From Pseudomonas asplenii (GTDB taxonomy: Bacteria; Pseudomonadota; Gammaproteobacteria; Pseudomonadales; Pseudomonadaceae): DNA of 64,000 nucleotides. The translations under genes were made by a program, and so were the position numbers. The notes beneath the pieces were generated by a model. It worked only from the letters and a program-made list of their open reading frames with translations. It had not been told where the DNA came from and ran no database searches. Each line of letters opens with the position of its first letter. Position 1 is the stretch's first letter. The DNA lies in the NCBI RefSeq assembly GCF_900105475.1, contig NZ_LT629777.1, positions 4,650,001 through 4,714,000 of the forward strand, in the 5' to 3' direction. This document shows positions 48,301 through 55,500 of the stretch, piece by piece.

Positions 48301-49420
48301 GACGTCTGGCGGCAGCATCGAGGTGGTGAAAAATGTTCTGGAACTGCAACACGGCGAACACGATATCGGCCTGATCAACACCGTGCCTTCCGCACTCAAG
48401 GCGCTGTTGGAAGTCGATGGCCTGCCGGGTTCGGTCCACACCGTCAACGTCGCCGGCGAAGCCCTCAAGCGCAGCCTGGTGGAATCGCTGTTCGAGAAGA
48501 CTGGCGTCCAACGCCTGTGCAACCTCTATGGTCCTTCGGAAACCACCACCTACTCCAGTTGGGTGGCGATGGATCGCGAGGAAGGTTTCGCTCCACATAT
48601 CGGCAAACCCGTCGGCAACACCCAGTTCTACCTGCTGGACGAGCAACAGCAGCCGGTTCCGTTGGGTGTACCGGGTGAGATCTACATCGGCGGTGCCGGT
48701 GTAGCCCGTGGCTACCTGAACCGTGACGACCTGACTGCCGAGCGTTTCCTCCCGGATCCATTCAGCCAGGACAAAACAGCGCGCATGTACCGCACTGGCG
48801 ACCTGGGTCGCTACCTGGCCGACGGCAATATCGAATACCTGGGGCGTAACGACGACCAGGTGAAGATCCGTGGCTTCCGTATCGAACTGGGCGAAATCGA
48901 TGCCCGCCTGGCGAAACATCCGGCGATCCACGAAGCCGTGGTCACCGCTCGCGAGGACGTACCGGGCGACAAGCGTCTGGTGGCTTACTACACCCTGGCC
49001 GAGGGACAGGCCTCGCTGGAGATCGACAGCCTGCGCGGCTGGCTGATGGGACAACTGCCGGCCTATATGGTGCCGGTGGCCTACGTGCCGCTTGACGCAT
49101 TACCCCTGACGCCCAACGGCAAGCTGGACCGCAAGGCCCTGCCAGCGCCGGACGGCAACGCACTGATCAACCGTGGCTACGAAGCGCCGCAAGGTGAAAC
49201 CGAAATCGCCCTCGCCGAGATCTGGCAACAACTGCTGGGTGTCGCACAGGTCGGTCGCCACGATCACTTCTTCGAACTGGGTGGCCACTCGCTGCTCGCC
49301 GTGAGCCTGATGGAACGCATGCGCCAGGAAGGTCTGGAGGCCGACGTCAAGACCCTGTTCGAACACCCCACCCTCTCGGAATACGCGGCAACGACGGAAA
49401 GAATGGAGATTGTTCTGTGA
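33317..49420 (+). CDS. NRPS, initiating modules 1-5 of the peptin line (acyl-Thr/Dhb-Pro-Leu-Ala-Ala)
   Basis: Synthetase of 5367 residues that starts a syringopeptin-type lipopeptide. Module 1: starter C domain (about 5-435, HHIVLDG), A code DFWNIGMVHK (Thr, normally found as Dhb), T Ser1008. Module 2: dual E/C (HHLTSEEGD), code DVQYIAHVTK (Pro), Ser2106. Module 3: dual E/C (HHISAEQGD), code DAWFLGNVVK (Leu), Ser3181. Module 4: E/C with a degraded motif (HHHLAVDHAD), code DLYNNALTYK (Ala type of these synthetases), Ser4252. Module 5: dual E/C (HHLTAEQGD), same Ala code, Ser5325. The ATG at 33317 is preceded by GAGAAG; an in-frame start at 33278 would add 13 residues before the conserved ALTAAQRNIWLDQ. 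No thioesterase: the chain passes to the next protein. Confidence 0.94.
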   Translation: MAFALTAAQRNIWLDQMTRGDSPLYNIGGYLDIDGPLDPDMFQRSVDLLMQKHDALRMVLLDQRDEEGAPLQSFVETLPMCVAPIDMQGESDPRQAAQDWMQRQIETVFEMRGGPLFRLHLLKLEERRFYFVIHAHHIVLDGWAIDGLFSSVSQIYNALLEERTPDLESPSYVDFIEDDHAYRQSPRFAHDQAYWLEKYSDLPEPLLAPRDLQAHGEASIRSGHFTCGFARHFDVSIDELAQSLQASRFHVLLAVLYVYFTRIHSRDELVVGVPILNRSNAKFKKTLGLFTQLSAVRLRFDADLTFAELVQGICRAVKQDYRNQRFPLSDLNRLLELRRTNRLQLFDLTFSYEPHNYLIQFGQSNARVFKSSNDHEQTPLAIHLRTNLYDNESRLHYIYNEAYFQADEIEPMAERLQHVLDQGLANQQLPVRAFSVLNARDASQLQTWNAGQQQFAQAQTIHQQFEARAAERPEAVALVYQDESLTYGELNARANQVAHRLLALGVRPDDRVAICVERGLAMIVGLLGILKSGAGYVPLDPAYPRERLAYTLDDSAPVALLSQHAVREALPSVDLPLINLDDSDLQDESVQNPQVPGLTPANLAYVIYTSGSTGLPKGVMVEHRNVARLFSATDHWFGFNAQDTWALFHSFAFDFSVWEIWGALLHGGRLLIVPQLVSRSPQDCYALLCSAGVTVLNQTPSAFRQLIAAQGEKGQAHALRQVIFGGEALDTAMLKPWYAREVNASTQLVNMYGITETTVHVTYYPIQAEDAQRVGASPIGKRIPDLRLYLLDGYGHPVPPGMVGELYVGGAGVARGYLNREVLNAERFLDDPFSREPNARMYRTGDLGRWLADGSLEYLGRNDEQVKIRGFRIELGEIEAQLAACEGVRDAVVLVREDEPGDKRLVAYVIAAAGIELDAAQLRDQLRLTLAEYMLPSAFVSLQALPLTANGKLDRKALPAPAAQAYARREYVAPEGTVEVTLAGLWAELLGVDKVGRHDQFFELGGHSLLAVKLIERMHEVGLKADVRVLFGQPTLAALAAASGKGGEVRVPANGIPAGCQHITPDMLPLARLSQAQIDRVVAGVPGGAGNVQDIYALVPLQEGILYHHLTSEEGDPYLLQALLRVDSFEQLLDFSEALQAVIDRHDILRTGVVWEELDEPVQVVWRQARLRVEAYLPHPDHGDVATQLQQHFDPRRMRLDLHQAPMMRLHYAEDLTHNGWVAVLLFHHLIDDATSLALLGQEIEAFTRGLGARLAPSVPYRNHVAQARLGVSREQHEAFFQEMLGDVDEPTLPFGLQDLQGDGSGVEEARLPVAPALGQRLREQARRLGVSNASLHHLAWAQVVGRLSARQDVVFGTVLMGRLHGGEGAERALGMFINTLPLRIAAGEQGIQAAVRTTHARLAALLGHEHAPLSLAQACSGVAAPTPLFSALMNYRHAAVGAQAPEDAGQTRIWGGVEVLGGEERTNYPLTLSVDDLGNSFGLTVQAVAGIGAQRICGYMHTVLEQLSDALDRHPDAPLHSLDWLPPSERRQLLEGFNAFDCAYPPGLLVHQLFEAQAAAQPDAVAVTYEGQRLSYAQLNQWANQIAHRLIAEGIGADDRVAICVERSLEMVAGLVGILKAGAGYVPLDPSYPAERLAYMLEDSAPKVLLTQRGLRERFPQAAMPVLLLETEALEESGIGAAPQSDPQVAGLTAQHLAYLIYTSGSTGQPKGVAMPHAPLVNLMQWQIAQAAEQGRPVQRTLQFAALGFDVAFQEVFSTLCAGGELSLIHADIRLDFRRLFQHICQQRIERLYMPCIALQALAEAMVAETEQPACALQDVITAGEQLRITEPMRRFFERLHEARLHNHYGPTESHVTTALTLSGAPQAWPTLPSIGQPVANTRIYLLDEQRRPVPVGVAGEIYIGGACVARGYLNRDELTAERFIADPFATAQGARLYKTGDLGCWQADGHIDYLGRNDDQIKIRGFRIELGEIEARLGQYPGLRDTAVLAREDRPGEKRLVAYFSLQDGQALPEADDLRVHLQALLPDYMIPAAYVHLEKLPVSPNGKLDRRALPQPSADAFVSRDYQAPLGATETSLAELWCEVLGVERVGRQDHFFELGGHSLLAVKLIERMRQIGLSADVRVLFGQPTLAALAAAVGAGIEIVVPANGIPAGCERITPHMLTLTDLDQDSIDRIVAAVPGGAGNVQDIYPLAPLQEGILYHHISAEQGDPYLLQATFALQDLAHLRSFAEALQAVIDRHDILRTALLWQGLEQPQQVVLRQVELPLEQIPLDAAEGDILGQLQRRFDPRECRLDLTQAPLMRLAFAQDAANQRWVAILLFHHIALDHTALDVMSEEMLAHMQGAAGQLPAAMPYRNYVGQARLGVSREQHEAFFREMLGDVDEPTLPFGLLHVQGDGRGVREVRHDLPVDLCQRLRTQARQLGVTAASLHHLAWARVLGGVSGRDDVVFGTVLLGRMQSGSGADRALGMFINTLPLRVDVGACTVRDAVRQTHQRLTALLGHEHAPLVLAQRCSSVAASSPLFSALLNYRHSPAREASGGDHWAGTQVLDVLERTNYPCTLSVDDQGEGFLLSVQVAAGVDGERVCGYMQTALIQLVEALESSADVAVRDLALLPQTELQQLLETFNPGVTAYPADQTIASRFEAQVLANADALAVVHGEQSLTYAELNRQANQLAHHLLGLGVRPDDRVAICARRDLDTLVGLVAILKSGACYVPIDPSHPAERLAYLLRDSDPRVLLTQAELRDRLPAVEVPVLLLDAQARREAAVDAQPQSNPTVATLSAANLAYVIYTSGSTGEPKGVMVEHRQLSNLVSWHCRAFGLESASQTSSVAGFGFDAMAWEVWPALCVGATLHLPPAKVGSEDIKGLLAWWLAQPLDVSFLPTPIAEYAFSQSLQHPTLRTLLIGGDRLRQFPEGQRFALVNNYGPTETTVVATSGLIDADTAALHIGKPVDNTRVYLLDEHLRPVPLGVAGELYVGGAGVARGYLGRAELTAERFLKDPFSGEPEARMYKTGDLARWLADGNLEYLGRNDDQVKIRGLRIELGEIETRLAGHPALQEAVVLAREDHPGEKRLVAYYSSADATLEIEALRAYLLEQLPDYMVPSAYVRLEVFPLTANGKIDRRALPVPDLAAMVSRGYEAPQGDVEILLAAIWQELLGVEQVGRHDHFFELGGHSLLAVSLIERMRQADLSADVRVLFRQPTLAALAAAVGSGTEIVVPANLIPADCQRITPDLLSLVSLTQAQIDRVVASVRGGATNVQDIYPLAPLQEGILYHHHLAVDHADPYLQHALFAFDSRERVEAFVLALQGVIARHDILRSAVLWEGLDAPVQVVWRQAPLTVHEVSADPLAGDIAEQLRARLDSPQTRLDIRQAPMLHLDYAQDLPNGRWTGLLQFHHLINDATSLGVLVAEIEAHMQGQHGQLAASVPYRNYVAQAHLGVSQAEHEQFFQEMLGDLDEPTLPFGLQDVQGDGQGIEEVHRGLDASLSRRIRAQARQLGVSAASLCHLAWACVLGRVAGRDDVVFGTVLLGRLKGGEGADRALGMFINTLPLRVAVGEQGVRAGVKATHARLTALLGHEHAPLTLAQRCSGVVAPTPLFSALLNYRHLASGSTEQPAWSGIETFAGEERTNYPLTLSVDDLGEDFALCVSTLAEIGAERVCGYMLSALDSLVEALEDKPDLPLARLSIMPAAERERLLVGFNDTALEYPQAQTIHGLFEAQVASTPDALAVVHEDRKLSYRELNEQANRLAHALRKQGVQPDSRVGICVERGAEMVVGLLAILKAGGAYVPLDPAYPAERIAYMLQDSAPAVVLAQDATRDLLAGVSVPVINLDQSTWQDESVQNPEVPGLTSAHLAYLIYTSGSTGLPKGVMIEHRNTVNFLTWAHTAFDNAALAKTLFSTSLNFDLAVYECFAPLTSGGSIKVVKNVLELQHGEHDIGLINTVPSALKALLEVDGLPGSVHTVNVAGEALKRSLVESLFEKTDVQRLCNLYGPSETTTYSSWVAMDREDGFAPHIGKPVGNTQFYLLDEHQQPVPLGVPGEIYIGGAGVARGYLNRDDLTAERFLPDPFSQDTTARMYRTGDLGRYLADGNIEYLGRNDDQVKIRGFRIELGEIDARLAKHPAIHEAVVTAREDVPGDKRLVAYYTLAEGFTSVDIDSLRRHLQEKLPEYMVPAIYVALEKLPLTPNGKLDRKALPAPDLDAVISRGYEAPQGETESILARIWADVLKVERVGRHDHFFELGGHSLLAVSLMERMRQAGLSADVRVLFGQPTLAALAAAVGEGNEVQVPANVIAPDCRRITPQLLPLADLDQAAIDRIVASVPGGVANVQDIYPLAPLQEGILYHHLTAEQGDPYVLQSLFEMAGRERLNAFIDALQSVVDRHDILRTAVLWQGLEAPMQVVWRQARLYLEQVELDPADGDIVEQLHQRFDSQHLRLDLTQAPLMRLVFAEDSANQRWVAMLLFHHMAMDHTAMEVVHHDMQAHLLGLADQLGSPVPYRNYVAQARLGVSREAHEAFFREMLGDVDEPTLPFGLLHVQEAARDIEERSLALESRLDLRLRAQARQLGVSAASLVHLAWAQVVGQVSGKQDVVFGTVLMGRLQAGEGADRALGMFINTLPLRVSLGGQGARAGVKATHARLTALLGHEHASLALAQRCSGVAAPAPLFSALLNYRHSAVGSVSEQTVEAWQGIRILGGEERTNYPLTLNVDDLGEGFKLNVQVSAEVGAMQVCTYMATALEQLLDALEQDPEAPLSGLSILPAAERERLLVGFNDTALEYPQAQTIHGLFEAQVASTPDALAVVHEDRKLSYRELNEQANRLAHALRKQGVQPDSRVGICVERGAEMVVGLLAILKAGGAYVPLDPAYPAERIAYMLQDSAPAVVLAQDATRELLAGVSVPVINLDQGTWQDESVQNPEVPDLTSAHLAYLIYTSGSTGLPKGVMIEHRNTVNFLSWAHKAFDNAALAKTLFSTSLNFDLAVYECFAPLTSGGSIEVVKNVLELQHGEHDIGLINTVPSALKALLEVDGLPGSVHTVNVAGEALKRSLVESLFEKTGVQRLCNLYGPSETTTYSSWVAMDREEGFAPHIGKPVGNTQFYLLDEQQQPVPLGVPGEIYIGGAGVARGYLNRDDLTAERFLPDPFSQDKTARMYRTGDLGRYLADGNIEYLGRNDDQVKIRGFRIELGEIDARLAKHPAIHEAVVTAREDVPGDKRLVAYYTLAEGQASLEIDSLRGWLMGQLPAYMVPVAYVPLDALPLTPNGKLDRKALPAPDGNALINRGYEAPQGETEIALAEIWQQLLGVAQVGRHDHFFELGGHSLLAVSLMERMRQEGLEADVKTLFEHPTLSEYAATTERMEIVL
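44432..45940 (+). repeat. Ala adenylation block, copy 1 (peptin module 4)
   Basis: One of four near-identical blocks, the others at 47651-49155, 51071-52575 and 54290-55795. Similarity begins in the C-A linker (FNDTALEYPQ) and runs to the A10 region (KLDRKALPAP). All four carry DLYNNALTYK. Limits are approximate. Confidence 0.88.
47651..49155 (+). repeat. Ala adenylation block, copy 2 (peptin module 5)
   Basis: Near-identical to copy 1, including long stretches conserved at the base level around the linker (about 47615-47800 against 44396-44581). The sub-domain after the A8 motif differs slightly (GQASLEIDSLRGWL against GFTSVDIDSLRRHL), marking the edge of recent exchange. Confidence 0.88.
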
Positions 49421-49575
49421 GCGTGATTGAACTGTTATCAATACTGAAAGAAAAGGATGTTCAACTTTCCGTCAAGGGCGATCAACTGGTCGTCAGCGGC
49501 AAGCGACAGTCCCTCACAGAACCCGCCGTACTGGCGATGTTGCGCGAGAACAAGGCGGCGTTGATCGAGCTGATC
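49417..49575 (+). other. TubC_N-type N-terminal docking domain
   Basis: The first 50 or so residues (IELLSILKEKDVQLSV, then GDQLVVSG and LRENKAALIELI) have the alpha-beta pattern of TubC-type docking domains. These bind a short C-terminal peptide of the upstream subunit. Here the partner should be the end of the module 5 protein (EYAATTERMEIVL). Confidence 0.85.
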
Positions 49576-52500
49576 AATGCCGGTGGATACTCCAGCGCCA
49601 AGGCCGGCCAGGTCGAGATTCCCGAGCCGGCGATCCCGCTCGGTTGCGAGCGCATCAGCGCCGACATGCTGCCGCTGGTCAAACTCGACCAGGCAGCCAT
49701 CGAGCATATCGTTGCCACGGTTCCTGGCGGTGTCGGCAACGTCCAGGATATCTACCCGCTGGCACCGTTGCAGGAAGGCATTCTCTATCACCACATTGCC
49801 GCGCAGCAGGGCGATCCCTATGTCTTGCAGACGCAGTTCGCGTTTGCCAGCCGGGCCCGTTTCGACGAATTCACCAGCGCCTTGCAAAAGGTGGTCGACC
49901 GCCACGATATCCTGCGCACCAGTGTGATCTGGGAAGGCTTGGACGAACCGGTCCAGGTGGTCTGGCGTCAGGCCCGACTGGCCCTTGCGGAAATCGACAT
50001 CGACCCCGTTGTCGGCTCGGCCACCGAGCAACTACGGCAACGTTTCGACCCGCGTCATTACCGCCTCGATATCAGCCAGGCACCCTTGCTGCGTCTGGCT
50101 TATGCCGAAGATCCGCTCACTCGGCGGATCAGCGCGATGCTGCTGTTTCACCACATCGCGATCGACCACGCGGCGCTGGAGGGGGTACAGCATGAGATCC
50201 ATGCACACCTTCACGGTCAGGCCCAGGCGCTGGAGGCGCCGATCCCCTATCGCAACTACGTGGCCCAGGCACGCCTGGGCGTCAGCCAACAGGAACATGA
50301 AACGTTCTTTCGCGAGATGCTTGGCGATGTCGACGAGCCGAGCCTGCCGTTTGGCCTGCAGGATGTCCGCGGTGACGGGCACGGCATCGATGAGGCCACC
50401 CACCCACTGCCTGCCGAACTGAGCCGGCGCCTGCGTGCACAGGCTCGGCAGCAGGGCGTCAGCGTGGCCAGCTTGCACCACTTGGCCTGGGCCACTGTAC
50501 TCGGGCGTCTGTGCGGGCGTGACGACGTGGTCTTCGGTACCGTATTGCTGGGGCGGATGCGCAGCGAAGGCGGTGGCCATCGCGCGCTGGGGATGTTTAT
50601 CAACACCTTGCCGCTGCGGGTGGCCGTGGGCGAGCAGGGTGTGCGTGCCGGGGTCAAGGCGACCCATGCACGACTCACCGCGTTGCTGGGGCATGAACAT
50701 GCGCCCTTGGCCCTGGCCCAGCGTTGCAGCGGCGTGGCCGCGCCGACGCCGCTGTTCAGCGCCTTGCTCAACTACCGGCACAGTTCGGCCGAGGCGGTGA
50801 GCGGCGAGGCGGTCCAGTTGTGGGAAGGGATTGAGGTATTGGGCGGTGAAGAGCGCACCAACTACCCGTTGATCCTGTCCCTGGATGACCTGGGTGAAGG
50901 TTTCAGCCTGAATGTGCAAGCCGTGGCCGGTATCGGTGCACAGCGGGTCTGCGGCTATATGCAGATGGCTCTGGAACAGTTGGCTCAAGCCCTGGAGCAG
51001 GCGCCGGATGCCAGGCTTGATAGCCTGTCGATTCTGCCAGCCAATGAGCGTGAGCAGTTGTTGTTCGGGCTCAATGACACCGCGCTGGAGTACCCGCAGG
51101 CACAGACCATTCATGGCTTGTTCGAAGCGCAGGTGGCGAGTGCGCCGGATGCATTGGCGGTGGTCCATGAGGACAGGAAACTCAGCTATCGCGAGCTTAA
51201 CGAACAGGCCAACCGTTTGGCCCATGCCCTGCGCAAGCAAGGTGTGCAGCCGGATTCACGGGTGGGGATCTGTGTCGAGCGTGGCAGCGAGATGGTTGTG
51301 GGCTTGCTGGCGATTCTCAAGGCAGGTGGCGCTTATGTGCCGCTGGATCCGGCTTACCCGGCGGAACGCATTGCCTACATGCTGCAGGACAGTGCCCCGG
51401 CCGTGGTCTTGGCTCAGAACGCTACCCGTGAGCTGCTGGCCGGCGTATCGGTGCCTGTGATCAATCTCGATCAGGGCACTTGGCAGGACGAATCCGTCCA
51501 GAATCCACAGGTACCGGGTCTGACTTCGGCGCACCTGGCATACCTGATCTACACGTCGGGTTCGACCGGTTTGCCCAAGGGCGTGATGATCGAACACCGC
51601 AACACCGTGAACTTCCTGACTTGGGCACATACGGCGTTCGATAACGCCGCGCTGGACAAGACCCTGTTCTCGACCTCGCTGAACTTCGACCTGGCGGTTT
51701 ATGAGTGTTTTGCACCGCTGACTTGCGGCGGCAGCATCGAGGTGGTGAAAAACGTTCTGGAACTGCAACACGGTGAGCACGATATCGGCTTGATCAACAC
51801 GGTTCCTTCTGCGCTCAAGGCGTTGTTGGAGGTCGATGGTCTGCCAAAAACAGTGCACACGGTCAACGTGGCCGGCGAAGCGCTGAAACGCAGCCTGGTG
51901 GAATCGCTGTTCGAGAAAACCGACGTTCAACGCCTGTGCAACCTCTACGGTCCTTCGGAAACCACCACCTACTCCAGTTGGGTAGCGATGGATCGCGAGG
52001 AAGGTTTCGCTCCACATATCGGCAAACCCGTCGGCAACACCCAGTTCTACCTGCTGGACGAGCAACAACAGCCCGTCCCAATGGGTGTGCCGGGTGAAAT
52101 CTACATCGGCGGTGCCGGCGTAGCCCGTGGCTACCTGAACCGTGACGACCTGACCGCCGAACGTTTCCTCCAGGATCCGTTCAGCCAGGACAAAACGGCG
52201 CGGATGTACCGCACTGGCGACCTGGGACGTTACCTGGCCGACGGCAATATCGAATACCTGGGTCGTAACGACGACCAGGTGAAGATCCGTGGCTTCCGTA
52301 TCGAACTGGGCGAAATCGATGCGCGCCTGGCGAAACATCCGGCGATCCACGAAGCCGTGGTCACCGCTCGCGAGGACGTACCGGGCGACAAGCGTCTGGT
52401 GGCTTACTACACCCTGGCCGAGGGACACACCTCGGTGGACATCGACAGCCTGCGCCGTCATCTGCAGGAAAAGCTGCCGGAGTACATGGTCCCGGCCATC

Positions 52501-55500
52501 TATGTCGCACTGGAAAAACTGCCGCTGACGCCGAATGGCAAGCTGGACCGCAAGGCCTTGCCGGCACCAGACCTCGACGCGGTAGTCAGCCGTGGCTACG
52601 AGGCTCCCCAGAGCGAAACCGAAATCATCCTGGCGCGGATCTGGGCCGACTTGCTCAAGATCGAACGGGTGGGGCGCCATGATCACTTCTTCGAACTGGG
52701 CGGGCATTCGCTGTTGGCCGTCAGCCTGATTGGCCATATGCGCCAGGCCGGCCTCAGCGTCGATGTCCAGGTGCTCTTCAGCCAGCCGACCCTGGCGGCC
52801 CTGGCCAACGCGGTGGGCGGTGGACGTGAAATCGTGGTCCCGGCCAATGCCATTTCGGCAGACTGCCAGCGCATCACCCCGGACCTGCTGCCGCTGATCA
52901 GCCTTGACCAGGCGACGATCGACCATATTGTCGCCAGCGTGCCGGGCGGTGTGGCAAACATACAGGACATCTACCCGTTGGCACCGTTGCAGGAGGGTAT
53001 TCTCTACCATCACCTGACCGCCGAGCAGGGTGATCCCTACGTTCTTCACGCGCTGTTCACCGTGACGGACCGCGAGCGCTTGGACGCTTTTGCCCAGGCA
53101 CTGCAACAGGTCATCGATCGTCATGACATTCTGCGCACCGCCGTGCTCTGGCAAGGCCTGGCGGAGCCGGTCCAGGTGGTCTTGCGTCAGGCCCGGCTGC
53201 ACCGCGAGGTCCTGGAACTGGATCCGCGTCTCGGTGACGTGGCGAGCCAGCTCAAGGAACGCTTCGATACCCGCCACTCGCAGCTGGACGTGACCCAGGC
53301 CCCGCTGATGCAACTGGTGTTTGCCGAAGATGAGGGCCAACGGCGTTGGGTGGCGATGTTGCGCTTCCATCACATGGCCCTGGACCATACCGCCCTTGAA
53401 GTGGTGCGCGATGAAATCCAGGCGCATCTGCTGGGGCAGGCCGCGCAACTGGGCAGTCCGGTGCCGTACCGCAACTATGTGGCCCAGGCGCGCCTGGGTG
53501 TCAGTCAGCAGGAACATGAAAGCTTCTTCCGCGAGATGCTCGGCGATATCGATGAGCCAACGCTGCCGTTCGACTTGCAGGATGTGCAGGGCAACGGTCA
53601 CGCGGTCGAGGAGGCCAGCCGGGCTCTCTCGCCATCGTTGAGCTTGCGGCTGCGAGCTCGTGCCCGGCAGTTGGGCGTCAGCGCCGCGAGCCTGCATCAC
53701 CTGGCCTGGGCGCAGGTGGTGGGCCAGGTCTCGGGCAAGCAGGATGTGGTCTTCGGTACCGTACTGATGGGCCGGATGCAGGGCGGCGAGGGTGCCGACC
53801 GGGCGCTGGGGATGTTTATCAATACCTTGCCGTTGCGGGTATCCCTGGGTGGGCAGGGTGTGCGTGCCGGGGTCAAGGCGACCCATGCGTGGCTGACCGC
53901 GTTGCTGGGGCATGAGCATGCGTCCCTGGCCCTGGCTCAACGCTGCAGTGGCGTGGCCGCACCGGCGCCGCTGTTCAGCGCGTTGCTCAACTACCGGCAC
54001 AGTGCCGTGGGCAGTGTTTCCGAGCAGGCCCTGCACGCGTGGCAAGGCATCGATAGCCTCGGTAGCGAAGAACGCACCAACTACCCGTTGACCTTGAACA
54101 TCGATGACCTGGGCGACGGCTTCAGCCTGAATGCGCAAGTCAGTGCCGAGGTTGGCGCCATGCGGGTTTGCGCCTATATGGAGGCGGCGCTGGAGCAACT
54201 GCTGGATGCTCTGGAGCAGGATTCCGAGGCGCCACTGAGTGGCCTGTCGATTTTGCCGGCCGCCGAGCGCGAGCAGTTGTTGGTGGGCTTCAACGACACT
54301 GCGCTGGAGTATCCGCAGACGCAGACCATTCATGGCTTGTTCGAAGCGCAGGTGGTGAGAACGCCTGATGCATTGGCCGTGATCCATGAGGGCAGGAAAC
54401 TCAGCTATCGCGAGCTTAACGAACAGTCCAACCGCCTGGCCCATGCCCTGCGCAAGCAAGGCGTGCAGCCGGATTCGCGAGTGGGGATCTGTGTCGAGCG
54501 CGGCAGCGAGATGGTTGTGGGCTTGCTGGCGATTCTCAAGGCAGGTGGTGCTTATGTGCCGCTGGATCCTGCTTACCCGGCGGAACGCATTGCCTACATG
54601 CTGCAAGACAGCGCCCCGGCGGTCGTCTTGGCGCAGACCGCGACTCAAGAGTTGCTGGCCGGCGTGTCGGTGCCAGTGATCAATCTCGACCAAGGCACCT
54701 GGCAGGACGAATCTGTCCAGAATCCACAGGTACCGGGTCTGACTTCGGCTCACCTGGCGTACCTGATCTATACCTCGGGTTCGACCGGTTTGCCCAAGGG
54801 CGTGATGATCGAGCACCGTAATACCGTGAACTTCCTGACCTGGGCGCACACGGCGTTTGATAACGCCGCGCTGGACAAGACCCTGTTCTCGACCTCGCTG
54901 AACTTCGACTTGGCAGTTTATGAGTGTTTTGCACCGCTGACGTCCGGCGGCAGCATCGAGGTGGTGAAGAACGTTCTGGAACTGCAACACGGCGAACACG
55001 ATATCGGCTTGATCAACACGGTTCCTTCGGCGCTCAAGGCGCTTTTGGAAGTCGATGGTCTGCCAAAAACAGTGCACACGGTCAACGTGGCTGGCGAAGC
55101 GCTGAAACGCAGCCTAGTGGAATCGCTGTTCGAGAAAACCGGTGTCCAGCGCCTGTGCAACCTCTATGGCCCTTCGGAAACCACCACCTACTCCAGTTGG
55201 GTAGCGATGGACCGCGAAGACGGCTTCGCGCCGCATATCGGTAAACCCGTCGGCAACACCCAGTTCTACCTGCTCGACGAACACCAACAGCCCGTCCCGC
55301 TGGGCGTGCCGGGTGAAATCTACATCGGCGGTGCCGGTGTAGCCCGAGGTTATCTGAACCGTGATGACCTGACCGCCGAACGTTTCCTCCCGGATCCATT
55401 CAGCCAGAACACAACGGCACGTATGTACCGCACTGGCGACCTGGGCCGTTACCTGGCCGACGGCAATATCGAATACCTGGGCCGTAACGACGACCAGGTG